DNA of 64,000 bases from assembly GCA_900316525.1 (NCBI GenBank), contig ONDF01000006.1, forward strand, positions 1 through 64,000. The letters run 5' to 3'. The notes beneath the pieces were generated by a model. It was given only the letters and a program-made list of their open reading frames with translations, had not been told where the DNA came from and searched no databases. The DNA is from an uncultured Bacteroidales bacterium (GTDB lineage Bacteria > Bacteroidota > Bacteroidia > Bacteroidales > UBA932). A program made the position numbers and the translations under genes. Below, piece by piece: positions 43,003 through 52,235 of this stretch (position 1 is the first letter of the stretch; every line of letters starts with the position of its first letter).

Positions 43003-44456
43003 TATTTAAGTTCGGATTTTATATTGATAATCAGGGTCTTGGGATAAGCTTCCCACTCCGGGAGCCCTTCGGCGGACGGGACGCCCGTCTTCGCGAAGTT
43101 CGTCCAGGCGCGACTCACGCGGTGGCCGAGCTCGACAGCATCGTCTCCCCCGCCCGTGAAGGTTCGGTGCAGGAGGACATTGTCGAAGACGAAGGGGATT
43201 TCAATGCAGTGGGTGCTACCCAGGGCGCCGTCCAGGACGGGTGACTCCCACGTGAACTGATACATATACACGGGCGCGCAACCCGCGGACGCGCGATCCT
43301 GCGCCTGCCGGAGCGCCAGGGGCTTGAAGATGGGGTCTTCCTGGTCCCGGGTGAACTCGTGATAGACTGTGCCGATAATGACGGGGACGTCCTTCGACAG
43401 GGACAGGGCCTCGGCCGTGCCGGGCTGGGCGGGGATGATTTCGCCATCCACCACGGGCACCTGGCCGAACAGGATGGCGTCCAGGAGGTTTGCCGGGAAG
43501 GCGCCGTCCTCGCGGGCCTCCTCTCCGACCTTCTTCATGGCCGCATCATAAGCGGCGAACAGCCTATCGTAAGGGACGGTGGCGACTTCCTCGATCCGGG
43601 AAGGGGTCAGGCCCAGGTTCGCGACCGTGGCCACGCCGATCCGGCGGGAATACTTGGGAGAAAGGAGATTGGTGATGGAACCGCTCTCAACGATGGCCTT
43701 GGAGAACAGTCCCTTCGCGGAAGGCATCGCCATCAGGGTGGACACCTTGCCACCGCCGCCGCTCTGGCCGAAGATGGTCACGTTCGCGGGATCGCCGCCG
43801 AAATTGGCGATGTTGTCGCGGACCCACTCCAGTGCCTTGACGATGTCCATCATCCCGAGGTTGCCGCTGTGCGCGTACTTGGCGCCGAAGGCGGAAAGGT
43901 CCAGGAAACCGAGGACATTAAGCCGATGGTTCAGGGAAACCACCACCACGCCGTGGTCGCGGGCCAGGTTCGTGCCGTCGTAGCAGATGAGTTCCTGGCC
44001 AGAGCCTTCACGAAAGCCCCCCCCGTGCAACCAAACCATTACGGGGCGTTTCTTCCCGTCATGGATGCCGCCGGTCCACACATTGACCCGGAGGCAGTCC
44101 TCGTCGTGGAAACCATCATCCCAGTGCATCGTGAAGGCCTGGTCGTCGGACCACCAGCCGGAACGGGCGGGCGCCGGCGCCGTGGGGCCGAACGCCCGGC
44201 TGGGACGGACGTCCGTCCACGGGTCGGGATCGACGGCCGGGGCGAAACGCTCCGCCTTGGCGTAAGGAATACCCTTGTAGATGAAAACACCGTCGTCGAC
44301 ATAGCCGGCCACGGGACCGGACACCGTTTTGACAGTCGTCTGCTTGGCAGAAGTTTCCAGGCTGCCGACGCACTCGACAATCCTCCGGGACGGCTGTCCG
44401 CAGGAGACGACGAGCGTCGCAGCGAGCAAAAGGGCGGGGTTGGGTTTCAGTGTCAT
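43002..44456 (-). CDS. Secreted type-B carboxylesterase
   Basis: A 484-residue esterase/lipase of the carboxylesterase B family. Lipoprotein-like signal (LLLAATLVVSCGQ). Motifs: YKGIPYAKAERFAP, DEDCLRVNVWTG, VMVWLHGGGFREGSGQE oxyanion loop, nucleophile elbow VTIFGQSGGGGKVST and the late His in GSTHCIEIPFVF. An in-frame LRQAQDRASAG repeat (bases about 43272-43313) is inserted before the conserved YMYQFTWESP. First gene of the minus-strand PUL, divergent from the HTCS. It could remove bulky acyl groups such as cinnamoyl esters; that is inference. Confidence 0.93.
   Translation of the reverse strand: MTLKPNPALLLAATLVVSCGQPSRRIVECVGSLETSAKQTTVKTVSGPVAGYVDDGVFIYKGIPYAKAERFAPAVDPDPWTDVRPSRAFGPTAPAPARSGWWSDDQAFTMHWDDGFHDEDCLRVNVWTGGIHDGKKRPVMVWLHGGGFREGSGQELICYDGTNLARDHGVVVVSLNHRLNVLGFLDLSAFGAKYAHSGNLGMMDIVKALEWVRDNIANFGGDPANVTIFGQSGGGGKVSTLMAMPSAKGLFSKAIVESGSITNLLSPKYSRRIGVATVANLGLTPSRIEEVATVPYDRLFAAYDAAMKKVGEEAREDGAFPANLLDAILFGQVPVVDGEIIPAQPGTAEALSLSKDVPVIIGTVYHEFTRDQEDPIFKPLALRQAQDRASAGCAPVYMYQFTWESPVLDGALGSTHCIEIPFVFDNVLLHRTFTGGGDDAVELGHRVSRAWTNFAKTGVPSAEGLPEWEAYPKTLIINIKSELK
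43272..43313. repeat. In-frame dispersed repeat inside the carboxylesterase
   Basis: On the coding (minus) strand it reads as LRQAQDRASAGCA, the same peptide register as the metH copy (LRQAQGP, DRQAQGP), sharing a CAGGCGCAGG core. It sits just before a conserved beta-strand of the fold and leaves the frame intact. Confidence 0.75.
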
Positions 44457-44478
44457 AACAAACGGTTTTCGTCCAATG

Positions 44479-44599
44479 CAAAGTTCCTAAATAAGCCGCA
44501 CAATCCTTTTTTGTGCTTTTCAATAGTTTTCGTATCCGTACTTCGTACCCGCGCATTTGTTCAAACTTCTTTCTATTTGTTCAAAAATGACTATCTTTA
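44479..44599. promoter_or_regulatory. Divergent PUL/HTCS control region with direct-repeat operator
   Basis: ATTTGTTCAAA occurs at 44555-44565 and again at 44575-44585, exactly 20 bp apart; its complement is the TTGAACA motif seen upstream of other units. TATCTTTA at 44592-44599 is a likely HTCS -7 box. The minus-strand GAACTTTG (44486 to 44479) is a weaker candidate for the PUL operon. A small dyad (44498-44503 with 44511-44516) lies between. Confidence 0.7.
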
Positions 44600-44623
44600 C
44601 GGGTAATAACCGACAAAACACCT

Positions 44624-47600
44624 ATGAAATACAAGTTCCTGACCGGTTTGATCCTCCTGGCCGCCCTCCTGGGCTGCCGGCGCAGCGCACCGCCCGTCTC
44701 CGAGCCATCAGGGGCCATCGTCGTGGCCGACCGGCTCTCCAACCAGCGGGTGAACGCCTTCGCCGAGGATGCGGACGGTCACATCTGGATCGCCACCTCC
44801 CGCGGGCTCAATCGATACAGCGTCCACGAGTATCACCAGTACTTCAGTGCGGATGATACGCTGGGCCTTCCCGACAACCAGGTGAACGACGTCTTTCGCA
44901 GTTCGAACGGAACCATCTGGGCCGCGACGAACAGCGGGGTAGCCCGTCTCACGTCCGAAGGACAGTTCAGATACGTGCCCGCCCCCGGCCGGCCGAACGC
45001 CAACCACCTTTGGGAAACCCGGGACGGCAAGCTCCTGATGAGCAATTCCGCCTCGCTGTTCCAATACGACGCGGACGAGGACCGTTTCCGGCCGGTCGTC
45101 CGCGACTTCAACGCCTTCAGCCATCCATATGCCGTCCAGGAAGGAAACTTCCTGTGGGTAACCGCCAACGGCGGAACGGTCCTGAACTGCTACAATACCG
45201 ACGATTTCTCCCTCACCGCCTCCTATCCTACTTCCCACATCGTCTATCACTTGTGCGACGCCGGAAACGGGGAACTCTGGATGTCCGGCATGGGCCGGAT
45301 GAGCATCTTCGACACCCGTACCCGAACCTGGAAAGAACTGCCCGAGGCCATCCGGAACGAATCCCGGCTGATGCAGGGCGATGTCGATATCATCTATAAC
45401 GTCGACGACCGGTCCATCCTGCTGAACGTCATCGGCAAAGGCATGTTCCACTATTACCGGACGACGGAGCGCGTCCTTTTCCAGGACGACGCCGGTTTCC
45501 CCTTCGAACTGCCTGACTCGGAAATCCGCACCATCTTCCGGGACAGCGAGCACAATCTGTGGTTCGGTACGACCGACCAGGGATACACCGTCTCTTACAT
45601 GTACAGGAACCAGTTCAACAGCAACAAGTTCCTGACATCGGCCTTCGCCGGGAAAACAGTGGTGTCCTTGTGCCTGGACCAGGAGCAGCGGCTCTGGATC
45701 GCCACGCTCCGCGACGGCCTGTGGCTGTATGACCTGCGCAGGAAAGACCTCCGGAGCGTGGACATTTCTTCCCTGATTCCGAACACCAGCGTGGGCTACA
45801 ACCGCTGCTCGAAGGTGTTCTGCGACTCCGGCGGCGACCTGTGGCTGTTCTTCCAGGAAAAATACTGGGTGGTCCGGTGCCGCTATGAAGGAGACCGTTT
45901 CCAGGTCCTGGACAATCTTTTCGTGCCGAATGTCAGTGCCATCACGGAGGACGGGCAGGGCCGTATCTGGATCGGCGGCATGAGCGCCAACCTGACCCGG
46001 TACGACAAGGCCACCCGGGAATCGGCGTACGTCACCGTCTGGAACGATTCCGAAACGCCCTATGTCACCGACTTGGAAATGACGGCGGAGAGCGGGATCG
46101 TGGTCGCCGGCCTCAACCGGATGCTGGTGAGCGTCAACCCGTTCACGGACGAAGTGACGGAACTGGAGATGACCGAGGAAGAAAGGGCCGCCTGCGCCCG
46201 CCACACCGCCCTCCGGGCCACCTGCCTCCTCAAGGACAGCGCCGGCGAGTTCTGGGCGGGAACCACGGCGAACGGCCTGCTCCGGCACTCCAAGCGGGGC
46301 GCGGTCACCGCGCCGGTGGACGGGGTCCCCTGCCTGGACATCTGCTCGATCGAGGAAGACCGCCAGGGCAACATCTGGGTGTCCACGATGAACGGACTCG
46401 GCAAGTTCGACCGCACCGTCGGACAGTTCGTCAATTACTTCAAGGAAGACGGCATCGGCGGAGACCAGTTTTCCGAACGGGCCTCCTGCGTCCTGCCGGA
46501 CGGGACACTGGTGTTCGGCGGCACCCACGGCCTCACCTGGTTCAACCCGCTGGATGTGCCCCAGAAGCGGTCCGTCCCGCTGGTTTTCGAGGATTTGAAG
46601 ATCCACAATGTCCTGGTGGAGCCCGGGAAGGGCGCCGCCATCGAGCGGGAACTCCGGGACGACCCGGACATCATCATCCGCGATGACCAGAACGCTTTCA
46701 GCATCTCGTTCGCCGCACTGGACTTCAGCGGCCTGGAGCGGACGCACTACTACTACATGATGGAAGGCTACGACCCCGACTGGGTCGATTCCGGCAATGA
46801 CCACGACGCCTACTATTCGAACCTGCCGGCTGGCCGCTACAAGTTCCGCGTCCGCATCACCAACAACAACCAGAGCATCGTAGAAACCGAGAACTCCCTG
46901 AACGTCCGGGTGCTGCCGCCCTGGTACGGAACCTGGTGGGCGATCCTGCTGTTCATTCTCGCCGGTCTGCTTGTGCTGGCGGCCATCTGGCGGCTGTACC
47001 GCCGGATCAGCCGCATCCGGAAGGAAGCGGCCCGGCGCATCCACGAGGTGCGCCGCGAGCGCGAACGGGTGGAGAAGGAAAAGGAGCAGGAGAAGCGGCT
47101 GTCGAAGATCCAGATGAACTACTTCTCCAACGTGGCGCACGAGTTCCGCACCCCGCTCACGATGATCGCGGGGCCGGTCTCCCAGCTGGCTGAATCGGAC
47201 GGCGTCAAGGGCCAGGACCGCCAGCTGGTGGGGATCATCCAGCGCAACGCAACCTGGATGCTCTCGCTGGTGAACCAGCTCCTGGACTTCAACCGTATCG
47301 GCGACAAGAAACTCAAGCTCCGGGCCGCGCAGGGCGACATCGTCGCCCCGCTCAAGGGCATCGCGGAACTGTTCAAGTTCAACGCCGGCGCCAAGGGCAT
47401 CGAGTTCCAGACCCACGGCCTCGAGGACTCCTTCCCGATGTGGGCCGATGTGGACAAGGTGCAGAAGATTGTGATGAACCTCCTGTCCAACGCGATGAAG
47501 TTCACGCCCACGGGCGGACGCGTCACACTCTCCTTCGACGTCGTCCCGCGGGACGAAGCGGCCGCCGCCTTCCCGCTCAACAAGGCCGATACCGACTCCC

Positions 47601-48679
47601 AGTACGCCCTTATCACGGTGGCGGACACAGGTCGTGGCATTCCGGAAGGAGAGCAGGAAAAGATTTTCGAGCGGTTCTACCAGGCTGACAACCAAGGCGA
47701 TACGCACGGATCCGGCATCGGCCTGTATTATGCCCGTGCATTGGCAGGCCTGCATCACGGCTATATCAAGGCGGCGAACCGCGCTGAAGGCGGTGCCATC
47801 TTCAGCCTCGTACTTCCCGTGAGCGCCTCCTCCTACACCGAGGACGAGCGCACGGAAATCAAGCCGGTGTACGACATCCCCGCCCCGGTCGCCACGGAAA
47901 TGCCGGCGGAGACGGCGGACAGCGAGGACCGCCAGCGGATCGCCGTCGTGGACGACGACATCGACATCGCCAACTATGTAAAGGTGCTCCTGAGCCCGTA
48001 CTACAACGTGTCCGTGTACTTTGACGGTGCCTCCGCCCTGAAGGGCATGGAGGACGAGATTCCCGACCTGGTCATCTCCGACGTCGTGATGCCCGGCATG
48101 AGCGGCTACGAGCTGTGCAAGGCCGTCAAGGCGGACCTGCAGCTGAGCCACATCCCCGTGGTGCTGGTCACGGCGAAGGTCGCCGTGGAGAATCAGGTCC
48201 AGGGCCTGCGCGAAGGAGCCGACGCCTACGTCACCAAGCCCTTCCAGCCCGCCTACCTGCTGGCTCTCGTGAAGTCCCTGCTGGACAACCGCGCGAAGCT
48301 GCACAAGCGGCTGGGCTCCATCACGACGACGGAGGACATCGAACCCGAAGCCCTCTCGCCGCGCGACGCCGCTTTCATGAAGGAGCTGTACGAACTGATG
48401 GAGAAGGAACTGGCCAACGTGGACCTGGACATCACCCGCATCACGGAGATGATGAAGATCTCACGCACCAAGTTCTACTACAAGGTGAAAGGCCTGACCG
48501 GCGAGAATCCGAGCGTGTTCTTCAAGCGCTACAAGCTCAACCGCGCCGCCGACCTCCTCAAGGAAGGCAAGTACAACATGTCCGAAATCGCCTACATGAC
48601 CGGCTTCAACACCCTCTCCCACTTCTCCACTTCCTTCAAGAAGCAGTTCGGCGTCCCGCCTTCGGAGTACGGAGGATAG
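44624..48679 (+). CDS. Hybrid two-component system sensor/regulator (HTCS)
   Basis: A 1351-residue one-protein regulator. Signal-like N terminus (LILLAALLGCRR). The periplasmic sensor is a Reg_prop beta-propeller (repeats such as GHIWIATSRGLNRYS, GTIWAATNSGVARL, GNIWVSTMNGLGKFD) ending in a Y_Y_Y domain (YYYMMEGYDPDWVDSG). One TM near residue 770 precedes HisKA with VAHEFRTPL (His about 839) and HATPase (NLLSNAMKFTPTGG, DTGRGIP, GSGIGLYYA). A receiver domain (VVDDDIDIANYV, Asp in ISDVVMPG) and an AraC-type HTH (ISRTKFYYKVKGLTG, FNTLSHFSTSFKKQFG) follow. It likely senses an oligosaccharide and activates the adjacent PUL; the direct repeats upstream suit an AraC-type dimer. Confidence 0.97.
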   Translation: MKYKFLTGLILLAALLGCRRSAPPVSEPSGAIVVADRLSNQRVNAFAEDADGHIWIATSRGLNRYSVHEYHQYFSADDTLGLPDNQVNDVFRSSNGTIWAATNSGVARLTSEGQFRYVPAPGRPNANHLWETRDGKLLMSNSASLFQYDADEDRFRPVVRDFNAFSHPYAVQEGNFLWVTANGGTVLNCYNTDDFSLTASYPTSHIVYHLCDAGNGELWMSGMGRMSIFDTRTRTWKELPEAIRNESRLMQGDVDIIYNVDDRSILLNVIGKGMFHYYRTTERVLFQDDAGFPFELPDSEIRTIFRDSEHNLWFGTTDQGYTVSYMYRNQFNSNKFLTSAFAGKTVVSLCLDQEQRLWIATLRDGLWLYDLRRKDLRSVDISSLIPNTSVGYNRCSKVFCDSGGDLWLFFQEKYWVVRCRYEGDRFQVLDNLFVPNVSAITEDGQGRIWIGGMSANLTRYDKATRESAYVTVWNDSETPYVTDLEMTAESGIVVAGLNRMLVSVNPFTDEVTELEMTEEERAACARHTALRATCLLKDSAGEFWAGTTANGLLRHSKRGAVTAPVDGVPCLDICSIEEDRQGNIWVSTMNGLGKFDRTVGQFVNYFKEDGIGGDQFSERASCVLPDGTLVFGGTHGLTWFNPLDVPQKRSVPLVFEDLKIHNVLVEPGKGAAIERELRDDPDIIIRDDQNAFSISFAALDFSGLERTHYYYMMEGYDPDWVDSGNDHDAYYSNLPAGRYKFRVRITNNNQSIVETENSLNVRVLPPWYGTWWAILLFILAGLLVLAAIWRLYRRISRIRKEAARRIHEVRRERERVEKEKEQEKRLSKIQMNYFSNVAHEFRTPLTMIAGPVSQLAESDGVKGQDRQLVGIIQRNATWMLSLVNQLLDFNRIGDKKLKLRAAQGDIVAPLKGIAELFKFNAGAKGIEFQTHGLEDSFPMWADVDKVQKIVMNLLSNAMKFTPTGGRVTLSFDVVPRDEAAAAFPLNKADTDSQYALITVADTGRGIPEGEQEKIFERFYQADNQGDTHGSGIGLYYARALAGLHHGYIKAANRAEGGAIFSLVLPVSASSYTEDERTEIKPVYDIPAPVATEMPAETADSEDRQRIAVVDDDIDIANYVKVLLSPYYNVSVYFDGASALKGMEDEIPDLVISDVVMPGMSGYELCKAVKADLQLSHIPVVLVTAKVAVENQVQGLREGADAYVTKPFQPAYLLALVKSLLDNRAKLHKRLGSITTTEDIEPEALSPRDAAFMKELYELMEKELANVDLDITRITEMMKISRTKFYYKVKGLTGENPSVFFKRYKLNRAADLLKEGKYNMSEIAYMTGFNTLSHFSTSFKKQFGVPPSEYGG

Positions 48680-48690
48680 AGGCAAATCTA

Positions 48691-51021
48691 TCAGCGTTCT
48701 TTCAACGAAACCACCTTGCCGTCCTTCCAGACAAGGTCTACCGTCGTGCCCTTGCGGGTGCGGAGGCCCTTGATGGAGCCGGCGGGCCAGGCGGAAGGAA
48801 GGGCCGGAAGCGGCTGGAGAGTACCGTCCGGGCCGCTGTACAGGAGCATTTCCATCACGCCGGCGCAGCCGCCGAAGTTCCCGTCGATCTGGAAGGGCGA
48901 GTGCGCGTCGAAGAGGTTCGGGTAGGTGCCGCCGCCGCGGCGGTAGTCCGGGCCCCGGAAGTTGTCGGGGCTCACGTAGCGGAGCAGGCGCCGGTACATC
49001 TTGTAGGCGCTCTCGCCGTCGCGGAGCCGGGCGTACAGGTTCACGCGCCAGCCACAGCTCCAGCCGGTCGTCTCGAATCCCTTGATTTCCAGCGTTTTCA
49101 ACGCCGCGTCAGCGGTGGGACCGGTCACATACTGATGGCCGGGATACGCGCCGATAAGGTGCGACTGATGGCGGTGCTGGGGTTCCCAGTCGCGCCAGTC
49201 GTAATACCATTCCTGCAGGTTTCCGGCGGCGCCGACCTGGTAGGGGCGCAGGCGGGCGAGCGCGGCGGAGGCCTCGGCGACGAAGTCGTCGTCCAAGGCG
49301 AGCTCGCGAGCCGCCGCCACGGCGTCCGTGAGGCACTCGCGGATGATGGCGAGGTCCGCCGTCGCGCCGTAAAGCGTGGCGCCTGCGAAGCCGTCGGGGG
49401 TGACGTAGATGTTCTCCGGCGAGGTGCCGGGCGAGGTGACGAGCTCGCCGTTCTTTTCCACAAGCCAGTCCATGCAAAACTCCGCCGCGCCCTTCAGGAC
49501 GGGATAATCCGCTTCCAGCGCGGCCCGGTCACGGGTGTAGAGGTAGTGCTCCCAGAGGTGGGTGGACAGCCAGGCGCCGCCCATCGTCCAGTTCGCCCAG
49601 GCCGGGTCGCCCGTGCCCAGGCCCACGGGCGTGGCCATCGCCCAGATGTCGGAGTTGTGGCCGGCGTTCCAGCCGCGCACGGCGCCGTAAAGGCGATTCG
49701 CGACGGGTACGCCGTTCTTGCTCAGGTTATGGACAAAGGCCCGCAGGACATTATGCATATCGCCCAGCCCGGCGGCCTCCGCAGGCCAGTAGTTCTCCTC
49801 CAGGTTGATGTTGATCGTGTAGTTGCAGCTCCACGGCGGGTCCATGCTCTCGTTCCAGAGGCCCTGCAGGTTCGCCGGGACGCCTTCCGTCCGGGAAGAA
49901 GCGATGAGCAGGTATCGGCCGAACTGGTAGTACAGCGCTTCCAGTTCGGGATTCGCCTCGCCAAGGTCCGTGTAGCGCTTCAGCTGGACATCGGTGGGCA
50001 GGACGCGGACAGAGTCCGGCGTCGCGCCCAGGTCGATGGACACGCGGTCGAAATAGCCCTTGTAATCGGCCTCGTGGCGGGCCTGGAGCCGCGCAAGACC
50101 AGCCTCGCGAGCGCGCTGCAAGTTCGCATCGACCAGGGCCTTGTACGGTTTCCCTTCCTTTACGGGATCCTTGTCAAAGCCGTTGAAACTGGTGGCGTTG
50201 ACCAGGTACAGCGTCGCTTCCCGGACGCCGTGCAGCACCAGGGCGCCGTCGGCCGCGGAAACGCTTCCACCGGAGACATCGGCATACAAACGCGTGCGGA
50301 AATGGATGCCGCGGGCCGGGTCGTACCAGTATTTCTCCGGGCTGAGCTGCTTGAAATTGAAATAGTTCGGATAAGTGTGCCACGCGGCGTAGCCGTCCAG
50401 GGTCAGGCCTTCCTCAGACGCCGAAAGCTCGTGCGGCAAGGCCGTGTCCAGGGAAACCCGGGCGCTCAGGGGCTCTTCCGAGACGATATGGACGACAATG
50501 ACCGAGTCCGGCGCCGAGGCGAAGACCTCGCTCCGGAACAGGGCGCCTTCCCGCAGATACGACGTCGTGGCGACAGCCCGGGACAGGTCCAGCTTCCGCT
50601 CGTAGGCCGACACGGCGCAGGTGTCATAGTCGATCCGGAGCGTCCCCAGCGGCATATAGCTCTCGCTGAAATGCCCTTGCAGGCCCCTCTGGAGCCTTTC
50701 AGCGGCCGCATAATCCTCGTTGTCCAGGGCCTCGCGGACGGCCTTCAGGGCTTCCGCCCCGTCGCCGGTCAAGCCGAGGGTCACGAGGTCCGGATGCGCC
50801 GTCCCCTTGTCCGGTTCGCCGGTCCAGAGGGTGATGTCATTCAGGGACAGATGTTCGTGGACGGGATCGCCATACACCATGGCGCCCAGGCGTCCGTTGC
50901 CGACGGGAAGGGCTTCCTCGAAGAAGGATGCCGGACGGTCGTAATGCAGCGTCAAATCACGCTGCGGGGCGCCCGTGCAGGCCGTCAGGACCAGCAGGAG
51001 CGGGAGGAGGCGTTTCATCAT
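48691..51021 (-). CDS. Glycoside hydrolase family 95 (alpha-L-fucosidase/galactosidase type)
   Basis: A 776-residue lipoprotein ([13 protein letters not shown]). GH95 hallmarks: [41 protein letters not shown], the catalytic-region [18 protein letters not shown], a [13 protein letters not shown] segment with a candidate acid Glu, [13 protein letters not shown] and the C-terminal [18 protein letters not shown]95 includes alpha-L-fucosidases and alpha-L-galactosidases, which act on fucosylated or galactosylated side chains such as in xyloglucan. It overlaps the upstream CE2 stop/start by ATGA. Specificity is not readable. Confidence 0.95.
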   Translation of the reverse strand: MMKRLLPLLLVLTACTGAPQRDLTLHYDRPASFFEEALPVGNGRLGAMVYGDPVHEHLSLNDITLWTGEPDKGTAHPDLVTLGLTGDGAEALKAVREALDNEDYAAAERLQRGLQGHFSESYMPLGTLRIDYDTCAVSAYERKLDLSRAVATTSYLREGALFRSEVFASAPDSVIVVHIVSEEPLSARVSLDTALPHELSASEEGLTLDGYAAWHTYPNYFNFKQLSPEKYWYDPARGIHFRTRLYADVSGGSVSAADGALVLHGVREATLYLVNATSFNGFDKDPVKEGKPYKALVDANLQRAREAGLARLQARHEADYKGYFDRVSIDLGATPDSVRVLPTDVQLKRYTDLGEANPELEALYYQFGRYLLIASSRTEGVPANLQGLWNESMDPPWSCNYTININLEENYWPAEAAGLGDMHNVLRAFVHNLSKNGVPVANRLYGAVRGWNAGHNSDIWAMATPVGLGTGDPAWANWTMGGAWLSTHLWEHYLYTRDRAALEADYPVLKGAAEFCMDWLVEKNGELVTSPGTSPENIYVTPDGFAGATLYGATADLAIIRECLTDAVAAARELALDDDFVAEASAALARLRPYQVGAAGNLQEWYYDWRDWEPQHRHQSHLIGAYPGHQYVTGPTADAALKTLEIKGFETTGWSCGWRVNLYARLRDGESAYKMYRRLLRYVSPDNFRGPDYRRGGGTYPNLFDAHSPFQIDGNFGGCAGVMEMLLYSGPDGTLQPLPALPSAWPAGSIKGLRTRKGTTVDLVWKDGKVVSLKER

Positions 51022-52106
51022 TCGACGGGCTTGTTCTCCATCGGCCAGCCGGTGATGGTGGAGACGACGGGGATGAGGGCATAGGCTTTCTTCAGGTGAC
51101 CGTTATAGTTCGGATGCCAGGAGGCGCCGAGGTCGGCCTCGTTGTTGTGGACCTGGGCGGGCAGGCCGGCATAGTAGACGTTCGGAAGCCCGCAGGATTC
51201 CACCACGCGGCGGATGTAGTCGTGATGGTCCGGGCTGTGCATCGGGGCGACGCACAGGATGGGATGTCCTTCGCCATAATGCTCCTTGACGGCCTTCAGC
51301 AGCCGGATGTATCCCTCCTGGAAAGCGGAGAAAACAGGCTGCCGGCTGGTGGAGAAGTCATTGGTTCCCAGATAGATGACCGTAATATCCGGCTTCTTGC
51401 CCTCGAAGCCCCAGGCAGGTTCCTCCGCCAAGTCGAAGGTCTGGAGATACCGCTGCGGCATGTGCCATCCGCGCCCGGCGTCGTCGTAGTTGCGGTCGAT
51501 GCCCTGGCCGGAATGGGAGATATGGAGGACATCGGCCCCGAAGTAGCGGCCCAGGATGTCGGCGTAGGTCTTCGAAGGGTTCTCGTCGGCCGGACGGAAC
51601 GGGTCCTCGCGGACGCTGTTCTCAGAGCCGTAGCCACAGGTGTAGGAGTCGCCGACGAACTCGATGAAACGGTCGCGGAGCCCATCGGCCTGGAGGAAGG
51701 TCCCCTCGGCCTCGAAGGCGCGGAAGGTCGCCCGCCCCTGCTCGGCCTCCGTCCGCTTCTGGATGACGATCCTGTGCGGCTGCGGCTTGCGCTCCTTCTG
51801 CCGGAACAGGACGACGGTGGTGTCCCGGTCGATGACGACGACCTTGTCGGGCTCCGCGGACGGCTCTCGGTCGATCCAGACATTGAAATAATCCTTCCCC
51901 GTGTCCCCGGCCTCCAGGGCCAGATAGCCGCCGGTAAAGGCGATGCGGGCGGTGACGGCGCTCCAGTCGAAGGAGACGGCGCCGGTTTCCGAAACAAGGG
52001 TGCGTCCGACGAAGGTGATGCGGCTGTCGGCAGCCGGAACCCGCTCGCGGGCGGCGGCCGGAACGGCCGCGGCGGCGAGCAGCAGGGCGATGAGAATCCG
52101 TTTCAT
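51018..52106 (-). CDS. CE2-type SGNH esterase (acetylxylan/glucomannan esterase)
   Basis: A 362-residue secreted esterase with signal peptide ([16 protein letters not shown]). An N-terminal jelly-roll ([20 protein letters not shown] to about residue 125) precedes an SGNH hydrolase with [14 protein letters not shown] (Ser nucleophile), VIYLGTNDF and the His motif [15 protein letters not shown]. This two-domain layout is that of CE2, which deacetylates the 6-OH of sugars. It is coupled to GH95, so the pair likely trims acetylated side chains. The promoter overlaps a TTGAACA repeat. Confidence 0.9.
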   Translation of the reverse strand: MKRILIALLLAAAAVPAAARERVPAADSRITFVGRTLVSETGAVSFDWSAVTARIAFTGGYLALEAGDTGKDYFNVWIDREPSAEPDKVVVIDRDTTVVLFRQKERKPQPHRIVIQKRTEAEQGRATFRAFEAEGTFLQADGLRDRFIEFVGDSYTCGYGSENSVREDPFRPADENPSKTYADILGRYFGADVLHISHSGQGIDRNYDDAGRGWHMPQRYLQTFDLAEEPAWGFEGKKPDITVIYLGTNDFSTSRQPVFSAFQEGYIRLLKAVKEHYGEGHPILCVAPMHSPDHHDYIRRVVESCGLPNVYYAGLPAQVHNNEADLGASWHPNYNGHLKKAYALIPVVSTITGWPMENKPVE

Positions 52107-52110
52107 AGCC

Positions 52111-52164
52111 GAAAGATAGTTATTTTTCGCGCAGTGTTCAAATTTTGGCGGCTCTTGTTCAAAT
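52111..52164. promoter_or_regulatory. Direct-repeat operator between CE2-GH95 and GH3
   Basis: TGTTCAAAT occurs at 52135-52143 and 52156-52164, 21 bp apart. On the minus strand the nearer copy supplies a TTTG -33 element (52142-52139), then 20 bp, then TATCTTTC (52118 to 52111), giving a good promoter for CE2-GH95. A weak + strand box TAATTTTA (52201-52208) precedes GH3. Confidence 0.7.
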
Positions 52165-52235
52165 ATCGCCGGGGCGTTGGCAAATCCAGCGTTTCTTTCG
52201 TAATTTTACAACAGGAAAACCATAATTCGAACACG

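Noticed and set aside
44708..48304. Minus-strand ORF of 1198 codons opposite the HTCS
   Set aside because: Antisense shadow; no domain visible, whereas the + strand holds all HTCS domains.
50928..52235. Extended start for the GH3 gene at 52236
   Set aside because: The extension is antisense to CE2 and precedes the signal peptide MKRITLLLTAALAALAA.
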